A DNA stretch of 64,000 bases from Bathymodiolus brooksi (Eukaryota > Mollusca > Bivalvia > Mytilida > Modiolidae), in assembly GCA_963680875.1 (NCBI GenBank), contig OY804575.1, positions 102,789,505 to 102,853,504 of the forward strand. The letters run 5' to 3'. Every line of letters begins with the position of its first letter. Position 1 is the first letter of the stretch. The position numbers and the translations under genes were made by a program. The notes under the pieces are model-generated. The model searched no databases, was not told where the DNA came from, and saw only the letters and a list, made by a program, of their open reading frames with translations. Shown piece after piece: positions 22,503 through 34,089 of this stretch.

Positions 22503-24002
22503 TTACACTCTCTTCCCACAATTCAGGGGTAGTATTAAAAAATTTCCTCCTGGTAAATGATCAGCCGCTTGTCTCTTTAATAACGTCTCCATGATCTCAA
22601 ATAAACACTGTAACATTTGAACTGTGATTGTATCTGTATCATCTGCACATACAAGTTCTTTTACTGTGTTATCATCATGGTTTATTGGAAATGGCGCTAA
22701 TAGTCCCGTTATGACAGGTGAGCTATCCTCCTTTGCCTTTGAAAACAATTCAAGTAAATTGGGTATTCTCTCATTCAGTATCAAGACATGGGATTCATCT
22801 TCAATGTCACGCCACAGTGGTGCGCAGACACACTTGGATATTATACATAGCGCTCTGCAGCCTGCTATGAATAAAGGCTTCTTTATATCTTTTACAATTG
22901 CTGAAAGAAGTCTATTGGTCATTCCATGAACATTTTCAAGGAAATTTAGTATATTGTGTCGGTGATGATATGTTATGTGACCAAGTAAGAAAAAGATATT
23001 GAATCTATTATGGCTATACCTAATGAAATTAATATTGTCTCCTAATTCATTCATATGAGTTCTAAATGGACCATATACACCACTTTGCTCGTCTGCTCCT
23101 TTCGCAAAGGCTTTACAGCACATTCTAATTAATCCTATAGTTTCACAGTAATCAAAACTATTGCTGAATTTATCATCTTCTTCATCAATATCTGTTGGCT
23201 GGGATGCAGTTTCAATAAAGAGCTTTTCAAACTTCGTAAGTGCTTATGCACAAACATCTGCAAAGTTTACTAACAGATGTAAGGTACAAAAGAAATTGTT
23301 CATCTTTGTACAAGAGGACCTTTCCTCATTAGTAAAATCTTCCCAACCCTCAGTAACTTTGGGTAGAATATCTGTCCTATAGTTTTCCAGAATATCATGG
23401 AATTTCTTTTCTGTCGCAGCTCTATCTGACATCGTGTTTTTGATATTAGCTAGAAGTTTTAAACCATCATTACTAACACTAGTATTGTCATCAATATCAT
23501 TTAATATACTTTTAAATGGATCAAGTACAGTTGTTGATGACTTGCAATGCATTTCTCTCAAACCAAGAATGTAACTGTTTCTATCCTTGTCTGTCACAGA
23601 AAATACTTCAAAATTTTTGGAATATTTCGATGTCTCATCTGAATATAATGTTAAATTTTCTTTCTCTATTAAAGTTCCCATCTGTTTTGTTGCAACATCC
23701 AAACGAGAATCATTTATTCTATCAATAGTCTGACGAGAAGGTAGTTTATTTGGAACAACATTACACAAGTGACAAACTTCTTCAATCACTTTTAAAATAT
23801 GACGTGTACTAATATTGAAATTTAAAAGTTTCATTATACAATTTACTAACTGGGGAGTATAACAATTTTTATCATCATCCCAAGTATGTACTCCCTGATC
23901 TGTTTGATTGTCATTTAAAAGTGTGATTAAATAATGATTTTCTTCTTTTAATTGCTCATTTTCTTTGATCAGATCTTTAGTCTTCTTCTTTTGTTCATCC
24001 AT
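22503..24002 (-). pseudogene. Core domain of the transposon-derived gene
   Basis: This 1.5-kb stretch is a single frame interrupted only by TAA at 23244-23246. Asp in YSDETSK, acidic residues after the NTMSDR segment, and the Trp-containing APLWRDIED block could be the spaced acidic residues of a DDE/RNase H-like nuclease, but this is inference from pattern alone. At its 3' end the frame is lost beside a T6 run near 22542, after which the continuation is in another frame (22521-22291). Confidence 0.55.
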
Positions 24003-25149
24003 TATTTTGATAGAGTCATCTAAAGAGTGATCTACTACATCAGAAATAAGTTTTAGATCAATAATTTCTCTTTTGTTTTACGAAGAAGTGCTTTCAGTTC
24101 TTGTATTTCCTTTTCAGTTTGTGCTAGTTTATCTGTTTTCAATTCTTTAGCTCTATTTATGACAGTCTGGTTTTTTTTTCAAAATTTGCAATAATTCCTT
24201 TTTTGCATTCACTTCAATTTTCAGTTTCTTAAGATGCTCCATCTTAGGTATGGAGCGCTGTAATTTACGTTTTAGATTCTTTCATTCATTGTTTATTTCC
24301 TTAAGCTTATCATCTTGCTTTTCTAATTTACATTGTGCGTCTGATAATTGTTGTTGTAGCTCTTTCATAACTGACTTTTCTGCATTTTGTTCGATTTTTT
24401 CAAAAATGGTATCATTTGAAGTACACGTACTTACAGGTATTAAAAACTTATTACTTAAAAACAGCTTCATTTCTTTTCCGCCTTTCTTCTTTTTCTCTGA
24501 TAATATTCAATAAAGTTTACTTTATAGAACTGTCGTCCTAATACTGTTTTTGTCAACTAAAAGAGAAAGCCAGCTGCTTACTCTGGATGCGGGGTCTTTT
24601 TGAAATTCCACTTTTGCAAAATTGAATATTTCCAAAACAAATCCATTAGTTATTTCAGTTTCAAGCAAATTGCATTTAAAATTGAAGCTAAAAAATTCTT
24701 CTTTAGAAATACCTAAGGTTTGACAAATACTTCCAGGATACATTATTAGCTTTATTTGTATACTTTTTCTTTTAATGACTGCAATTGCTTCTTCATTTGT
24801 GATACTTCAACATTTATCTTTTGTTGCCAAATGTGCTGACTCTGCAATGTCTTCTTTTGTTCTTCAATAATTATCCGTAGTTTTTTGTTCTCCTCTTCAG
24901 ATTCCATTAGTTTTGCAGATAAGCACTTTACCTACAAAATAAAAAAAAAATATAAAATTGCAATACAAAAAATATTAAGGAAGGTCAACAAATACTGAAG
25001 GAGAATTATATATATTATACAAATGTACCTACTGGTAGCCATTTTGGATAAAAAGAGGGACTGATGGATATAGTTTATAAAAGGGACTTGTCATTTCTGT
25101 CTGAGAATAAAATAGTTCTCCTAAGTTAAAGAAATTTTCTTTTCATAGT

Positions 25150-25340
25150 AACAGCGGCCATCATGGATGGCAGACAGGGCTACCAAATATAATTTTGAAA
25201 GGGGAGCACACAAGGACTATCCACATCAAGTTTGATTCCAATTGGCCAAGTGGTTTTAGAGGAAAAGGTTAAAATGTCAAAAGTTAACAAATGACGGACG
25301 CAAAGTGATGACAATAGCTCACCTGACATTAGGGTCGGTC
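25150..25340 (+). repeat. Dispersed repeat E inside the pseudogene intron
   Basis: It shares ATTCCAATTGGCCAAGTGG and AAGTGATGACAATAGCTCAC with the 20959 copy. It lies wholly within the intron 24932-25479. Confidence 0.6.
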
Positions 25341-25639
25341 TGGAAACCCTAAACAAACATTTGTATGGCTTTAACAGTCATGTTTCTCTTGAATAGTTAC
25401 ATTTAATAAGGATAGGCTAACATGATTACTTGCTTCTTAACTGAATATAATCCTGTACCATCTGGTATCTATAACTTACTTCCTTTTTAGTAGTAAAATC
25501 TCTTCTTATGACATTTATTACACACGGTTGTGGTTCGTCATCAAACACCAAATCGTCATCACTGTTGCTTCTTATTGGCCGTTGTGCTGTCTTTTTCTTT
25601 TTCTCCATAAAACCCAACACTACATGATATGTCTGATCT

Positions 25640-26130
25640 CTGTAAGACTTGGATGTTCTGCCTTAACCGCAAACTCATCTTAGGTTAGTTAAGCATAAAA
25701 TACAGGTATCCTCACTTATTCCACTGTGGAATACTATACAACATTCTTTCGTTTGTTAAAAATCATTGCTACACCATGTCTCCTTTCTGAGATATGCCAC
25801 ACCAGGGACCTACATATCATGAAAGACTGTAAGATGAGACAAGAACTTAACGAGATAGGACAGACAGACGGATTTACGGATGAACAAGGGTAGCACTATA
25901 CGTTCAAAAATTAGATACGATAACTTCAATACATTAAATAGATACCAGTTTTATTTACTTCATTCAATATTCACTGAGATATGTGGTACACTTATATGAT
26001 AGGTGCATCTTGTCCAATTTTCTGGGACACAACTGGATTTCTGTAACCTACCATTTACTTAATCCTATTTAAAATTGTCAAAAAAAATAGACAGTTTTTT
26101 CTCAATGAATATGATAAGGTTTGATAAATT
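25640..26130. other. No gene recognised
   Basis: Presumed 5' flank of the pseudogene. No repeat or exon could be supported. Confidence 0.35.
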
Positions 26131-26136
26131 CCAGAA

Positions 26137-26170
26137 ATGTCTTCTTCTTCTTCTTCTTCTTCTTCTTCGT
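26137..26170 (+). repeat. CTT microsatellite
   Basis: About ten tandem CTT units. Confidence 0.9.
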
Positions 26171-26308
26171 TTTTAAATCTGAAATAAAAACCTATAGTAC
26201 TCATATTATGTTGATCCTATATCAGGTGAATATAAAACTAAATTTATCAGTAATTTACAGTTATTCGTTTAAACAATATTTATTCAGTAAATACATATAT
26301 TTAGACAA

Positions 26309-26452
26309 TATACGTTCCTTGTCGGCAAATATAAAATTTATTTGGACGAGCTCTAGAAACGTAGAAATGCGAAATTTACCAAGCATTACTCGCCAGTTTC
26401 GTAGCGAATACAAATAAATTTTATATTTCCCGACAAGGAATGTATGTTTTTT
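26309..26452. repeat. Inverted repeat, ~33-bp arms
   Basis: ACGTTCCTTGTCGGCAAATA followed by TAAAATTTATTTG is matched in inverse at 26413-26448. The spacer is about 70 bp. Likely a small fold-back element. Confidence 0.65.
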
Positions 26453-26866
26453 TTTTTTTACTGCATTTCAAATATTTAAGAAATTATCTAAAATAAAGTA
26501 GAAAAACGTGTATACAAACGCTAAAATCAGCTGAGGAAATTGTTGCGCCAATCAAGCTTGCATAGAAATCACATTGTTACGCAACAATAATGATTTCAGG
26601 GACCCAGACGTTTTTTTTATAGCTTTGAGGTTGAAGTCAAAGGTACCAGGAGACTTTATACAGTCATTGAGCGTATAGAGCAAAAGTTTACCAATGCAAA
26701 AAGGGTACTATTTTAAGTTATTCCTTTGGATCCCTATTGCCTAGTATTTTAATGAGCATGAAAATGCTCGGATACAAAAAATATTAGAGTCATTTTCAAG
26801 CCCAAGGAGCATGTTATGTTGCTTTGCTTTGATGTCATCTTTGTGTTACTAGAGGCAGTGGCGGAT

Positions 26867-26955
26867 TTAGTGTGTGGCCTCTAACTTACAATCCCAATCC
26901 GAACACTGCCTAGTTGGCGGGCCCCCCTTTTTAAAATCCTGGATCCGCCACTGGC
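26867..26955. mobile_element. Short MITE with CAGTGGCGGAT ends
   Basis: CAGTGGCGGAT at the left and ATCCGCCACTG at the right enclose about 85 bp. The ends recall hAT-type MITEs. No matching 8-bp duplication is visible. Confidence 0.6.
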
Positions 26956-26959
26956 TTCT

Positions 26960-28090
26960 ACCTTTGTCTTTGATAAGTATATTCTACAGATAATTTAAAA
27001 CGTCATTCATAAACTTGGACAATGTATTGTAACAGTACATAAGGCTAGACACAAGTTTTTTTTTTTTAATTTTAGCCTGGCATCTTACATAAATTAAATG
27101 GCAATAAAAAGGACAATGCCATGCCCATGTCCATGACATTTTGTATCCATATACTGACTATGGACTTTTGAAAGAATCTGCATTATGATATTTATGTGAC
27201 ATTGCATTCTACTACTGTAAATCTACCAATTTGGTCTAATATCGTCAATAGACGTCATCCATATTTGCTCATTTACCCCATTCCTTGCTGAACTTTTGAA
27301 AGTCGTTTTTTGTCTATTTTCACTCAGGACCAGAGAAATAAGGGTTACTCGGTGTTATAAATGGATAAAATGGACATTAATAAGTATGAAAATACAAGTT
27401 TCTTTGATGGAATAATCTTATTTGTCTGGCAAAACTGATTTTTTCACTTCAAACCTCTCTCAAATATTACCGCTTTGACATTTCGGGTCAGAAGGAATTT
27501 TTTCACCTTGTTCTTTATAGACTTTTTTAATTTAGATCATTTGAACGTTTGAATCGAATGCGAAATTACACAGAAAACAAATGGGATATGCAAGCGTCTC
27601 GAGAGATGCGTGTTAGGAATAAGGTACATTTTTCCGATTGAATTATCTCCCCTTTGCTTGGGCATTGCTACCAACAGATGTATATCACTCCATATTCTAT
27701 GGATCGACTTTCACTGGTGGCACTTTTAACATGTACATTTATTTCGGCCATCCAGAAAACACTACCGATTCGTCAGTAAAACGTAGTAAAACAAAGTGAA
27801 AGGTGTGTGTACATACCACGTGTGTAAAAAAATATGTGCAGTGACCGTGACTCGTAGTAACTGAGTTTAATAAGTTGATTTCACAATTTTTATGAGAGAA
27901 ACTTTAAATATTTTATTTGTTTGAATATTTTTGAAAATGTTTCTGAAATAATATTGTTTGTTATCAAATTTTAATGGTCTCATTTTATTTCCCATTGCGC
28001 CACAAAATACACATAATGAGTGCTTCGTCACATTCCTTATATTCATGCGCTGTTTACAAACAAACACGAAACTAAAAACAGCTGATAAAA
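26960..28090. other. No gene recognised
   Basis: A T-run at 27055-27067 and short frames only (for example 27867-28067, minus) with no recognisable motifs. Confidence 0.4.
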
Positions 28091-28091
28091 G

Positions 28092-28201
28092 TGAGAAATA
28101 AAATCAAACACCGGCAAAAAGTGCAAGACAGGGAAATCTCCGACACCCTCGGGTGTCGGAGATTTCCCTGCCTTGCACATTTGCCGGTGTTAGATTCTAT
28201 A
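28092..28201. repeat. Tight hairpin, ~55-bp arms
   Basis: The inner stem GAAATCTCCGACACCC / GGGTGTCGGAGATTTC has almost no loop. Outer arms continue through TGCAAG and GCCGGTGTT to GAGAAATA / TATTTCTC with few mismatches. This is a fold-back element or a recent inverted duplication. Confidence 0.85.
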
Positions 28202-28333
28202 TTTCTCAAACATGGATTAAATATAATTTTTATTTTCTTCATTTCATTTACATATCTTCACGCCGTTTAAAACTACTAAGCAGGAGATAAAAAAAAAAAC
28301 CAGCTTGAGTTATGGGTCGAATCTCTCTTTATT

Positions 28334-28397
28334 GAGTTTTGACTTTCCCTTTGTAAGATTGTTCGGAGTTCGGTAATTTTGTTATTACCCTTATTTG
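28334..28397 (+). repeat. Dispersed repeat F, copy 2
   Basis: Nearly identical to 12101-12166 over about 62 bp, then diverges after TTATTACCCTTATT. Confidence 0.65.
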
Positions 28398-28824
28398 CAG
28401 GGGATCGTATTATAGCCCCTGTCCTATTTCAATAAAGTACATGTATCAAGACCCTCCTTTGTTTTGAATAACTATTACACTTGGCAGATTTTTTAATAAT
28501 GTTTCTGGAGATTTGATTTAACTTTCTGATTAATTATATAATTCTAATAGGAAGCTCTTATTTCGCTTTGCCAGCAAACGAGCGTTTTATTTAGATGGCA
28601 AAATCTCATTCGCACATGCGCGGTGCACACATTTCAGCCAGGTGATAAAATCACAAAACAAAATTATTTACAGGGTTGTTAACGTTTTAATCATCCATAT
28701 CCACTGAAAATAATCAACATATCAAAAATTAATAAATATGTGATGTGCAATTAAAACGTGTATACACTATATTATTGTTACGGATGCTCCATCGATAAGA
28801 CTGACTTTCCCGTCGTAAAAGCAC

Positions 28825-29473
28825 ATGTTTATGAGTTAGCTTAAACATATTTTATTTGCATACAAGTTGCAAATAGGATTGGACACAAGTTATGACAACA
28901 TTAGTGAAGTCCTTTCCCTTCTACAAAGATATAAACAAAAAATAATTGTACATAATGGCGATAATTATACAAATAAATTTTACAACATGATATATTTAGA
29001 CGTTAATAATAAAGTAAATATAAAGAAAAATAAGGTGAAATAAAATGTTCAAAACATAGGGATAGAAAGAAGGATAGGAAGAAGAAGAAAGGTTTCAAAC
29101 AAACAAAAACAACATGGACTGGAGTGAGTAAGCTAGTATATTAGTTAAAGCGCTGGGTGCTTCTAATAAAAGAATAAACAGCAGAGAAGATTTCAATGTT
29201 TTGGTTAGGAGTCAAATTTTCATCACCAGCTAATATCAATTCAATTGTAACTACGTAATTCTTTAATTTATTTAACAAGATTGCCCTATTTTCATTGTAA
29301 AAGGAACATTCAAGGAAAAAGTGTATACAGTCTTCAAAACCATGACCACAGATGCATGCAGGACTAGGCTTTAAATTGACAAGGTGCAAATCTGCATTTA
29401 GCGAACTGCACATATTTCTAAATCTGCTATGAATAATATTTAGTTTTCTATCACCCCAACCGATGTTTATGAG
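28825..29473 (-). mobile_element. 5'-truncated LINE fragment with 11-bp TSD
   Basis: The insert 28836-29462 is flanked by ATGTTTATGAG at 28825-28835 and 29463-29473. On the minus strand the 3' end carries AATAAAATATG close to the left border. The LINE coding C-terminus lies at the 5' side. It belongs to a different family from the LINE at 1.9-3.1 kb. Confidence 0.65.
29141..29462 (-). pseudogene. LINE reverse transcriptase C-terminus
   Basis: The frame runs from the truncation point through GDRKLNIIHSRFRN, ACICGHGFEDCIHFFLEC and ends at 29141. The C-x-C...H-x3-C arrangement with HFFLEC is the C-terminal zinc-binding region of many non-LTR reverse transcriptases, preceded by the usual R-x-R-x-x-C-S-S-L-N motif. 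Only about 107 codons remain, without internal stops. The catalytic domain is lost. Confidence 0.75.
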
Positions 29474-29929
29474 CTATCGTCTGCTCAAATTTGCAGCATA
29501 AATTGTGTGCGACGTTGCCCTCAAATGTAAATATATATAACCGTCTTTCCCACCAAAGTAAACTACCGTATTTGTACTATTATGCATATCAGAATCAAAA
29601 TAATTCATGGAAGCCATACTGTGTTGTGAGTTTTAACATTGGCTGGTATGATAAAACATTAAAAAAAAATATATTCAGACTAGAAATTTGTAAACCAGTC
29701 TTGCTTATGCATGGGTTATCATAAGAAACACAGCACTTTATCTGTTTAATTATTTGTAAAATCACATTTAATTGATTCAACTATCGATTAAATGAACAAT
29801 TACCATTTCCGTATGAACGTATCAAATATCGTACAAATAGAGTGCACTTTATGGAAAATGAACATTAAGGGGTTCGTGTTACTCTATTTTTAGTTTTATG
29901 TGTATGTCTTGTGAATCGTTGTTTGTCCT

Positions 29930-30015
29930 TTTGTACTTTTTCTTTTGGCCATTGTGTTGTCTGTTCTTCTTCGATTTACGGATTCTGATTACCCCTTTCG
30001 TATCTTCAAACTATT
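29930..30015 (+). repeat. Dispersed repeat D, copy 2
   Basis: CTTTTGGCCATTGTGTTGTC and TTCGATTTACGGATTCTGAT, then GTATCTTCAAAC. Almost identical to the copy at 63411-63500. Confidence 0.7.
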
Positions 30016-30019
30016 CTTG

Positions 30020-30840
30020 ATCTTTATACATAATATGTTTATTCTTCGTGACGGAAATAACCCTACAGTTCCGTAACAGAGTTAGATAAAACACAAAGCT
30101 ACGACCGACCACTCCTAACAAACCGTTGTGTATTATGTGCTAGCTCAAGATGCCGTTCCAAGGAAGAATTATGCATTTGATTCATTTTGCACAACTAGTG
30201 GGCACCCCTTTAGGAAGGGATTGTTCCAACAGTGGACAAAAAGTGTATCTCGTTTCTTTACCACTCCCTCGGTTTCATCGTGACCAAAATAAAATGATTG
30301 ATGGCTGTTGCAATATGAAAAGCTGAATAGTAAACAGTGCCTGTTCGGATATAACTTTCTACTGTTTAATGACAGATGGTTGACTCTTCATGAATCTCAA
30401 AGTGTAATTGTTGACTATACTGGTCGGGGAGTAGTTCTCGCCATGTGTTACGTTTTTTATCCAATATTTCTAAGAAGCAGTCGAGAAACCTTTGTTTCAC
30501 CCCATTATTATTTTGCATGAACCATAACGATTTACCTACGAAATAAATTTTCATAAAGGAGAGTGCACGCTGATCGGGGATCCATTATTACGATGTTGCG
30601 TTTTTTAACAGAATATGGGCGCAACAGAAGCAATTCTCGCCAACTTTCAGAAATATTGTTTTTTGTGAAGCTAAAGCATCAAAGGGAAAGATAAAGTAGC
30701 ATTTTTGAAAATTAAAACCCTTTCTTAAAAAAGTTTACCGGTTTTTGTGTTAGTTTGTAGAAAACTCTGATAATTATTCATCGCTGTGTAAAGGCTGTCA
30801 TGCCATCCCCACGCCGCTCCCCCATTCCGTAAAATACACT
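30020..30840. other. No gene recognised
   Basis: No domain or splice-bounded exon was seen. Confidence 0.4.
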
Positions 30841-30844
30841 GCCG

Positions 30845-30915
30845 TAGCACTCGGTACGGTTGGTACGGTTCCGACCGTACCACTTTTTTTGGCTGGTACG
30901 GCAAACCGTACCACA
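30845..30915. repeat. GGTACGG direct and inverted short repeats
   Basis: GGTACGGTTGGTACGG, then CCGTACCAC, GGTACGGC and CCGTACCAC alternate over 60 bp and can form small cruciforms. CCGTACCACTTTTTTTT recurs at 33073. Confidence 0.55.
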
Positions 30916-30964
30916 ATTTCGACAGAAAAAAATAATTTTGAGATGAAAAAAGGATATTCTTTGA

Positions 30965-31787
30965 TATTACGAATTTAGTTTGTTACACATATTTTCATTG
31001 GTTCTTCAGCCCTGAATGTCAGCATATATTCGGAAAACAGACGGGGTATATATTTCAGTCCCTAAAAACGATTAAAACATGGACGACAAAACATTACGCT
31101 TCACTGAATCAATGGTATAATACGGGATAATAAATGTATTTTTACCAAGTTAAATGCTGTTTTTATACTCAAAACGGCTGCACAAATTATTACAACGGTT
31201 AATTCCGTCACAAATACCTGATCGATTCAGCAAACTCCTATGTTCCACGGCTGTACCACAACAAATAAACAAAACGTTGAGCCTTGAAAACTTTCGACGT
31301 CATGGGGCTACACCAAGGTTTTATTTACATGTAGTTAACATTTAAATTATTGAAACTGTTTCGCAAACCCGTTGTTTTGTTATGTGATATATTAATGTTA
31401 CATTTATAAAGTTTATAAAATTTACTACATATGAAACTGTATTGATTTAGAAATTTAGTACAATATTTTCCTTCATTGAAGAATGACGTCAAAGGTACGG
31501 ACATCTAGAGATACGAAAAATGAAAATAAAAGAGGCAAATTTATTTAATACAGTTGGATGTTGTATTTTTAAAAAAAATAGGTTAAATCCATAATATATA
31601 TGTTATTCAGCTATCAGACAGGGTATATAATGTGACATTTCCGGCTTAGGATCTAGACATGGTATATAATGTGACTTTTCCGGCTTAGGATCTATATTCC
31701 CTGAGGCACGCACAGCCTCAGGGAATATAGATACTAAGCCGGAAATGTCACATTATATACCCTATCTGATAGCTGAATAACATATAA
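30965..31787 (+). repeat. Hairpin-ended repeat unit, tandem copy 1
   Basis: It starts ATTACGAATTTAGTTTG. Its last ~190 bp form a long hairpin with arms containing CAGGGTATATAATGTGACAT and its inverse. Compared with copy 2, it carries an extra partial arm (GACATGGTATATAATGTGAC) and lacks about 48 bp near 31479. Function unknown; a MITE-like fold-back is likely. Confidence 0.8.
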
Positions 31788-32617
31788 TATTACGAATTTA
31801 GTTTGTTACACATATTTCCATTGGTTCTTCAGCCCTGAATGTCAGCATATTTTGGAAAACAGACGGGGTATATATTTCAGTCCCCAAAAACGATTAAAAC
31901 ATGGACGACAAAGCATTACGCTTCACTGAATCAATGGTATAATACGGAATAATAAATGTATTTTTACCAAATTAAATGCTGTTTTTATACTCAAAACGGC
32001 TGCATGAACAAAACAATATTACAACGGTTAATTCCGTCACAAATACCTGATCGATTCAGCAAACTCCTATGGTCCACGGCTGTACCATAACAAATAAACA
32101 AAACGTTGAACTTTGAAAACTTTCGACGTCATGGGGCCACACCAAGGTTTTATTTACATGTTGTTAACGTTTGAATTATCGAAACTGTTTCGCAAACCCG
32201 TTGTTTTGTTATGTGATATATTAATGTTATATTTATAAAGTTTATAAAATTTACTACATATGAAACTGTATTGATTTAGAAATTTAGTAGAGTATTTTCC
32301 TTCATGAGACACCCTATACATGAAATATGACGTGACACATATTTTGACGTCATTGAAGAATGACGTCAAAGGTACGGAAATGGACACCTAGAGATACGAA
32401 AAATGAAAATAAAAGAGGCAAATTTATTTAATACAGTTGAATGTTGTATTTTAAAAAAAAGGTTAAATCCGTAATATATCTGTTATTCAGCTATCAGACA
32501 GGGTATATAATGTGAAATTCCCGGCTTACGATGTATATTCCCTTCGGCTGCGCCTCAGGGAATATAGATCCTAAGCCGGGAATGTCACATTATATACCCT
32601 GTCTGATACCTGAATAG
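31788..32617 (+). repeat. Hairpin-ended repeat unit, tandem copy 2
   Basis: Directly follows copy 1 and matches it almost throughout. The terminal hairpin (about 32479-32615) has ~60-bp arms, with TTCCCTTCGGCTGCGCCTCA near the loop. The extra segment GAGACACCCTATACATGAAA lies at about 32306. Confidence 0.8.
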
Positions 32618-32797
32618 CATATCTTAATGTCGAAATATTTTTTTTTTAAATGTCTGTCTACCATTGCGTTTCAGAAACCAAAAATCGGAAAGGGAACCAC
32701 AAATACAATTCCAAATATTTTTCTTTATAAAGGAAATTGGTGGAGGAATGGCTTCAAAATATTTTTTGGAAGAAAGATGAAATAACATAGAAGGTAA

Positions 32798-32813
32798 AGG
32801 GGGGGGGGGGGGG
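32798..32813 (+). repeat. Poly-G run
   Basis: An uninterrupted run of about 15 G. A longer one (about 27 G) is at 35141-35166. They are potential G-quadruplexes but also common assembly problem spots. Confidence 0.9.
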
Positions 32814-32829
32814 ATCCGATCGGAAATCA

Positions 32830-33690
32830 GGAATACTTATGTCCATTGACTGTACTAACTTAACCGTTGCAAGGCATCTTAAACTGAAAGAAAACACAGA
32901 AAACTAAAAGTAAAAGAGTAACTAGGACTCCACAAAAATATGGGAGCATGGACCAGGTGCACCGGTAGGTAAGCGTCATTCTTTATTTGGCTGAAAATGC
33001 ACAAGAATTTATCTTTGTGCATATACCTAAAAAAAATATGGGAGATAACCCCCTCCGACAAAAAAAATTGGCCGTACCACTTTTTTTTAAGGTACTAGGC
33101 CTATGTAATACATCCTTTTACCTGATAATTTTCATTTTATTGATGAAAAGTAATAAATCCAGTTTTTCTAGAATTAATATTAATATTTTGTCCATGTTTT
33201 ATGCCCAATGTGATAATATAGGATCCATGTATTAAATTAGCGGTCAAGGTAATTTATGACGTAAACAGTGCATGCGCAGGTGGCCATTTGCATTCACATG
33301 GAATCTATTTTCATTCTGCAACCGTGAGTATTTTGGATTGTAGGGATGAGTAATAAGGCAAAGTGTGACACTTTTTAGAAAGATCTTAAAGATTTGTAGA
33401 GATAAATTGGAAATATGGTGTCACTAGATTCTCCGATGATCATTCCATGTGTTTTTCTATTTTAAGAGTACCAACACACGTGACCCCCTGTTGAAGTTAT
33501 GACAGAATGTGGGGTGCAGTAGGGTTTTTACCCGATTTAAACGATATTTCACAATGAAATTCGATAAAAATTAATACGAAGGATTGGAACGGCGTCCTTT
33601 AATGATGGGGAAAAAATCAGACGAAAATTCGCGAGCGCTCGCACTAAATGAGACAGTTGGCGAGAATTGCTTCTTGGCGAGAACTACTCC
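32830..33690. other. No gene recognised
   Basis: Short frames only. ATG followed by CTGCAACC/GTGAGT near 33298-33330 could be a chance donor. Confidence 0.35.
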
Positions 33691-33694
33691 CCGA

Positions 33695-34085
33695 CCAGTA
33701 GTGAGTGAGTTATTGTTGTTTAAGGCCAAATGAGCAATATTTCAGCTATATACCATGTCGAGAACAAGTTACACTCCATGATATGGTGATGATGTATAGA
33801 CTAACACGCTTAATTTGATCGCCCGCGGTAACAAAAGTTCGCGGGTAGATATGTAGGTTCACTCGGACACATCATCCTGATTCAGAGCCAGTTTTTGTTC
33901 GTACTCTTTAGTTGTTTGTTTGTTTGATGGTGTTTAACGCCACTTTCAACAATATTTCAGTTTTATCGTGGCGGCGTACTCTTTAGTACAGCGTGCTTAA
34001 CTGAGAAGCAGCAAATACTAACTTTATAGTCTTTGGTTTTATCCGACATGGACTCTAATCCAAGATCTAACTATTTTATCACCGA
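33695..34085 (-). repeat. SINE family B interrupted by a SINE A fragment
   Basis: Family B reads from head near 34080 to tail at 33700 on the minus strand. At 33912-33975 it is interrupted by 64 bp of SINE A tail with TTTG repeats, flanked by GTACTCTTTAG on both sides. Confidence 0.8.
33901..33986 (-). mobile_element. 5'-truncated SINE A insertion with 11-bp TSD
   Basis: GTACTCTTTAG occurs at 33901-33911 and 33976-33986 (12 bp if the preceding C is counted). Between them lies only the last part of SINE A plus a (CAAA)n-type tail on the minus strand. This defines the SINE's 3' end and shows LINE-like truncation. Confidence 0.85.
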
Positions 34086-34089
34086 TGTG

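Larger units (their letters stand above)
21733..25620 (-). pseudogene. Broken multi-exon transposon-derived gene, unknown family
   Basis: A long minus-strand protein can be followed through several frames. First comes an acidic/basic start (exon 1, 25620-25481, MLGFMEKKKK...DDDLVFDDEP). A phase-0 intron (24932-25479, GTAAGT to TTGTAG) leads to coiled-coil Lys/Glu-rich segments (24931-24010). A core with LTLYSDETSKYS and YILGLREM follows, then NNFFCTLHLLV, HNRFNIFFLLGH, GCRALCIIS and APLWRD, and finally a basic coiled C-terminus ending near 21733. Nonsense codons at 23244 and 21807 (probably an original Trp) and frameshifts near 22520, 22340, 24280 and 24500 make it non-functional. I recall similar repeated uncharacterised proteins in cnidarians, fish and molluscs with an RNase H-like pattern; the superfamily was not identified. 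Confidence 0.65.
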
